A program made the translations under genes and the position numbers. A stretch of 64,000 nt of DNA from Roseimaritima multifibrata (GTDB lineage Bacteria > Planctomycetota > Planctomycetia > Pirellulales > Pirellulaceae), in the NCBI RefSeq assembly GCF_007741495.1, contig NZ_CP036262.1, positions 1,364,001-1,428,000 of the forward strand, written 5' to 3'. A model generated the notes under the pieces. The model saw only the letters and a program-made list of their open reading frames with translations. It had not been told where the DNA came from and searched no databases. Position 1 is the first letter of the stretch. Every line of letters begins with the position of its first letter. This document shows, in pieces, positions 60,758 to 64,000 of this stretch.

Positions 60758-61849
60758 ATGCCGTTGATGTCGGCTACAGCTCCCAGCCATCGCCCTCGTC
60801 GTCATTCGACTCCTCCGTTGCAGAGCTCGGAGGCCGCAACCGGCCCTTCTAAAAGCCGAATCCAGGTTTGGGTTTGGGGAGTCGTTTTGGTAGGGATCGC
60901 GATCATTGCGGTCGGTTTCGTTTGGAATCCATTTGCCGCCAATCGTGATCCGTTGCAGGCAACGTTGGCTGCTAGATCGGTTGTTCCCAAAGAATACGAT
61001 CCTGCTCGGGCTTTCGGATTTTTAGAGCAAACGTGCGCCATTGGGCCGCGAGTCAGTGGGACCGCCGGAATGGTTCGCCAGCAGGAAATGTTGACGAAAT
61101 TCTTTGAAGCGGAAGGTGCGGAAGTTGAATTGCAAACATTCGCAGCGCGACATCCGGAGACCGGAGAAGTCCTTACGCTGGGGAACTTGATCGCTCGTTT
61201 TCGGCCCGCCGCTGCAAAGCGTTTCTTAATTTGTGCTCACTACGATACCCGCCCTTTTCCTGATCAGGATCCAATCGATCCCAAAGGGGAATTCATTGGT
61301 GCGAATGACGGGGCAAGTGGCGTTGCCGGATTGATGGAATTATCACTGCGCGCGTCTGAATGGCCAGCGGATATTGGAGTCGATCTGGTCCTGTTTGATG
61401 GCGAAGAACTTGTCTATGACGGCAATCGAGACCCCTATTTCTTGGGATCGACCCATTTCGCTCAAGAATATTTAGCCGCAAAGGATGCTCCGCGGTATCA
61501 GTCTGGGGTTTTGCTGGACATGATTGCGGATGCGGAACAGCATCTCTTTATCGAACAAAATAGTTGGCGTTATGCCCGCCCCGTGGTGCGACAGGTATGG
61601 GGGACGGCGGCTCGATTGCGTGTCCAAACATTTAAAAATAGGATCGTCCACGAGGTGCGAGACGATCATTTGCCGCTGAATACGATTGCCAAGATACCGA
61701 CGATCGACATCATTGATTTTGACTACCCACGTCCGACCCGCTCGGGCCCTTCCTACTGGCACACGCGACAAGATGTGCCGGCGAATTGTAGTGGGCAGTC
61801 AATCGTCAACGTCGTGTACGTTGTGGATCAATGGCTGAAGTCGATGTGA
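60758..61849 (+). CDS. M28-family zinc protein, glutaminyl-peptide cyclotransferase-like
   Basis: 363 residues (an ATG at 60767 is also possible). One membrane segment (VWVWGVVLVGIAIIAVGFVW, 38-57) anchors a periplasmic M28 domain. Zinc ligands: CAHYDTRPF (His161), GANDGASGVA (Asp184), LFDGEEL (Glu216/217) and YWHTRQD (His335). The phrase RDDHLPLNTIAKIPTIDIID resembles the DDHIPF region of glutaminyl cyclases, so this is closer to QC than to the aminopeptidases. It would cyclise N-terminal Gln of exported proteins or act as a peptidase. The next gene follows after 30 bases. Confidence 0.85.
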   Translation: MPLMSATAPSHRPRRHSTPPLQSSEAATGPSKSRIQVWVWGVVLVGIAIIAVGFVWNPFAANRDPLQATLAARSVVPKEYDPARAFGFLEQTCAIGPRVSGTAGMVRQQEMLTKFFEAEGAEVELQTFAARHPETGEVLTLGNLIARFRPAAAKRFLICAHYDTRPFPDQDPIDPKGEFIGANDGASGVAGLMELSLRASEWPADIGVDLVLFDGEELVYDGNRDPYFLGSTHFAQEYLAAKDAPRYQSGVLLDMIADAEQHLFIEQNSWRYARPVVRQVWGTAARLRVQTFKNRIVHEVRDDHLPLNTIAKIPTIDIIDFDYPRPTRSGPSYWHTRQDVPANCSGQSIVNVVYVVDQWLKSM

Positions 61850-61879
61850 TCAAAGCGACCCTTCGGAGAAAGCTCCACG

Positions 61880-62293
61880 ATGAGTGCTGCGAGTATTATT
61901 TTGGCGATCGCGTTGTTCGCGTTTGTTATCTGGTTGGAAGTGAATGAACGAAACGAACCAAAGGCGGGGGACGAAGATTCCACGTTTGATGATTCGTACC
62001 TTCGTGCACGCCACCGCGGTCGAAGAATCGTCAATCTGCTTTTGACCATCGCCGCCGGTTTCATTCTGGTTGCCGGATTGCTCGGTCCCGGGCCGACCTG
62101 GATTGCGATGTGGTTGGCAGTCTGCGGGCTGTTGGTCGTGGTGCTGGTGTTGGGGATGCACGATATGGTTCGCACCAACCGATACCTGGCAAAAAAACTT
62201 CCCGAGATCCGCGAAAAAACCATCGACCGTTTCGGCACGCGGTCGAATGAATCGACCGGGGGTAGCAACGTTCCCCAAGTAAATGAAGATTAA
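61880..62293 (+). CDS. Small membrane protein, unrecognised
   Basis: 137 residues. Three hydrophobic segments: SAASIILAIALFAFVIWLEV, IVNLLLTIAAGFILVAGLLG and TWIAMWLAVCGLLVVVLVLG. Between the first and second lies a charged stretch (NERNEPKAGDEDSTFDDSYL), and the C-terminus is hydrophilic. No family recognised. Likely co-transcribed with the upstream QC-like gene (30-base gap). Confidence 0.75.
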   Translation: MSAASIILAIALFAFVIWLEVNERNEPKAGDEDSTFDDSYLRARHRGRRIVNLLLTIAAGFILVAGLLGPGPTWIAMWLAVCGLLVVVLVLGMHDMVRTNRYLAKKLPEIREKTIDRFGTRSNESTGGSNVPQVNED

Positions 62294-62312
62294 GCGAGAC
62301 GCGACATTCCCT

Positions 62313-62364
62313 AAATCGCCAGCCCGTTAAATCGCCAGCCCGTTAAATCGTCAGCCCGTTAAAT
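62313..62364. repeat. Three 16-bp tandem repeats (AAATCGCCAGCCCGTT) upstream of SRAP gene
   Basis: Copies at 62313, 62329 and 62345 (C to T in the third), with a fourth AAAT at 62361. They lie between the stop of the membrane protein gene and the SRAP ribosome-binding site. Confidence 0.9.
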
Positions 62365-62386
62365 ATGCTAAATAGAGGTCTCTCTT

Positions 62387-63100
62387 ATCTGCGGTCGATT
62401 TAACCTGCGAACGAATCTTGCAACCTTTGGGGATTTGTTCCTTCCTGGTTTTGATTTGTCGGAATTGCCCGCGTTGCCGATGCGCTACAACATTGCGCCG
62501 ACGACCGACGTGATCGGGATCCTGGCGTCCGCCGAGGGGAAGCGGCAGTGGCGCCCGTTGCGGTGGGGATTGGTTCCTCCCTGGGCCGATTCGTTGGCGA
62601 TTGGGAATCGGATGATCAACGCGCGAAGTGAAACGGTTGCGGAAAAGCGGTCGTTTCGCCAGCCGTTTGCATCACAACGATGTATCATCCCGGCGTCGGG
62701 ATACTATGAATGGCAAACGGATCGCGATCAAAAACAACCTTTCCATATCCATCCTCGCGACGACGTCCCTTTTGCGATGGCCGGATTGTGGGAACAAAAT
62801 TCGCTGGCTGCAGCCGATGGTCAAACGGTCTGGTCCTGTACGCTTCTGACTGTCGCGGCGAACGATGTTACGGCGCCGATTCATGACCGGATGCCTGTGG
62901 TTTTGGATGCCGACAGTATTCCCGCTTGGCTTGATCGGTCGACATCGACCTCGCGATTGCAATCGCTCTGTCAGCCAGCCGCAAACGATTTCTTTGTGAC
63001 CACCCCCGTCGGTCGGCAGGTGAACCGCCCCACTTTCGACCACCCCAGTTGCTTGGAACCGGTTAAGATATTACCTCCGACTCAGCCCGATTTGTTTTAG
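62387..63100 (+). CDS. SRAP-family protein (YedK/HMCES), apparent ATC start codon
   Basis: 238 residues if started at 62387. SRAP proteins begin MCGR because Cys2 becomes the new N-terminus and crosslinks to abasic sites in single-stranded DNA. Here the frame reads ATC-TGC-GGT-CGA (I/M-CGRFNLRTN). An in-frame TAA at 62369 and no ATG, GTG or TTG in between rule out an upstream standard start. AGAGG lies eight bases before the ATC. The next standard start (TTG 62435) would delete the catalytic Cys. Other family motifs are intact: RYNIAPTTDV, RWGLVPPWADS, INARSETVAEKRSFR, RCIIPASGYYEW and HDRMPVVL. Either non-AUG initiation or a recent ATG-to-ATC change. Confidence 0.85.
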   Translation: MCGRFNLRTNLATFGDLFLPGFDLSELPALPMRYNIAPTTDVIGILASAEGKRQWRPLRWGLVPPWADSLAIGNRMINARSETVAEKRSFRQPFASQRCIIPASGYYEWQTDRDQKQPFHIHPRDDVPFAMAGLWEQNSLAAADGQTVWSCTLLTVAANDVTAPIHDRMPVVLDADSIPAWLDRSTSTSRLQSLCQPAANDFFVTTPVGRQVNRPTFDHPSCLEPVKILPPTQPDLF

Positions 63101-63144
63101 TAGGGACCATCGGGCTGTTATTCTAAAATCAAGGATTAACCGAT

Positions 63145-64000
63145 ATGGCTCGTGAATCAGAACGGACTTCCGATGATCAGACTCGCACACCAAACGCCGC
63201 TTGCTCACGGCGGTCGTTCTTGGAATTGGGGGCGGGGCTATCGATCGTAGGAGCCGCTGCGTTGCCGGTTAACGGTTCTCCAGTGCAAGTCGGTGCGTCC
63301 GGCGCAGATGGGGGCGAAGCCAAACGAACGAAGCCGAATCCGATCGCGGTTTCGACTTATTCCTACTGGCGATACCGAGATGACAGTAAATTGACTATCG
63401 AAGAATGTATCGACCTTGCCGCAGAGAGTGGCTTCGACGCGGTGGAAGTGTTGCACGTTCAGATGCAGGACGAATCGAATGAGGCACTGCAGCGAATCAA
63501 ACAGCGTGCCTTTCGTCAGGGATTGGATTTGTGCGGCCTTTCGACTCACCAAACCTTCGTCTCGCCAGATCCTGCCGTTCGGCGCAAGAACGTCGAACAT
63601 ACGATCCATTGCATCGAATTGGCTTACGCGATGGGGATTCCAACAATCCGAGTGAACACCGGACGTTGGGGAACGTCAAAGAACTTTGATGCCTTAATGG
63701 CAAATAAGGGGATCGAACCGCGACTGGAAGGTTATACCGACGACGATGGTTTCGACTGGGTTCAGGATGGTTTGGAACAATGCCTGCCAGCTGCTGAGAA
63801 GTGTGGCGTTGTGCTTGGACTGGAAAATCACTGGGGGCTGGGGAGGACCGCCGATGGTGTTCTGCGCGTTCTGGACGCTGTCGATTCGCCTTGGTTGAAA
63901 GCGACGATGGACACGGGCAATTTCCTCGAAAATCAATACGCCCAGTACGAAAAAATAGCTCCGGAAACGGTCTACGTCCAAGCGAAGACCTATTATGGGG
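63145..64000 (+). CDS. Sugar phosphate isomerase/epimerase-like TIM barrel, Tat-exported (3'-truncated by window edge)
   Basis: 285 residues visible from ATG 63145 (AAGGA nine bases upstream) and open to the window end. The N-terminus has a twin-arginine signal (CSRRSFLELGAGLSIVGAAA). The AP endonuclease 2-like TIM barrel begins IAVSTYSYWRYRDDSKLTIE and continues with ESGFDAVEVLHVQM, LDLCGLSTHQTFVSPDPAVR, GIPTIRVNTGRWG, LGLENHWGLGRTADGV and MDTGNFLE, with metal-binding Glu, His and Asp. Many planctomycete copies are exported and act on sugars or keto-sugars; the substrate is not predictable. Confidence 0.88.
   Translation, partial: MARESERTSDDQTRTPNAACSRRSFLELGAGLSIVGAAALPVNGSPVQVGASGADGGEAKRTKPNPIAVSTYSYWRYRDDSKLTIEECIDLAAESGFDAVEVLHVQMQDESNEALQRIKQRAFRQGLDLCGLSTHQTFVSPDPAVRRKNVEHTIHCIELAYAMGIPTIRVNTGRWGTSKNFDALMANKGIEPRLEGYTDDDGFDWVQDGLEQCLPAAEKCGVVLGLENHWGLGRTADGVLRVLDAVDSPWLKATMDTGNFLENQYAQYEKIAPETVYVQAKTYYG

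Overview
The window looks like a piece of a Planctomycetes chromosome, most likely from the Pirellulales (Rhodopirellula/Roseimaritima-like). This is an inference from gene content. It carries a TIGR03009-type secreted protein, a giant protein with an N-terminal LEPR-XLL motif and SdrD-B repeats, a homodimeric AceE-type pyruvate dehydrogenase, planctomycete-style secreted glycan-active and WD40 proteins, and many palindromic intergenic repeats. No database search was possible; family calls rest on motifs visible in the translations.

Layout. 1-5.7 kb: 3' end of a principal-type sigma factor, a YpsA-like/molybdenum-carrier-like protein, an MFS transporter + HAD phosphatase pair divergent from a GntR/LacI-type regulator, and a DUF1569 protein. 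5.7-7.8 kb: a REP-associated (HUH/Y1) transposase bracketed by inverted GGGGACAGTG motifs and ending at a 21-G tract. 7.8-13.4 kb: lysA, an S1-repeat RNA-binding protein, an FtsQ-like protein and MurB (a remnant of the division/cell-wall cluster, with MurB apparently lacking two catalytic residues) and a thioredoxin-like protein. 13.8-16.6 kb: a Gfo/Idh/MocA-like gene whose 3' end is interrupted by ten 159-bp hairpin repeats and is present in three copies. 16.6-24.5 kb: the giant LEPR/SdrD/DGDG-repeat protein, a WD40 protein and a TIGR03009 protein. 25-29.4 kb: aceE and the E2 gene, then a CAU tRNA.

29.4-38.4 kb is a repeat-rich accessory region. It holds a GH140-like glycosidase, three tiny membrane-protein genes in tandem (two of them below 60 codons), small secreted proteins, and two nearly identical four-helix-bundle (S23/IVS-type) genes. 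Each of these two genes lies between long inverted repeats that would let the transcript fold with the gene in the loop, as in 23S rRNA intervening sequences. This is my best candidate for an under-described element.

38.9-64 kb returns to ordinary chromosome: an ABC-2 export operon with a PADEK-repeat-tailed partner, folC, a non-catalytic M16 peptidase homologue, a PA0069-type radical SAM gene behind a large unrecognised gene, a dehydratase/aldehyde dehydrogenase pair suggesting a Weimberg-type pathway, and an overlapping radC-gntP-metallopeptidase-ATP-grasp operon. It ends with a beta-helix protein, a QC-like M28 protein, an SRAP (YedK/HMCES) gene that seems to start at ATC, and a partial TIM-barrel sugar isomerase.
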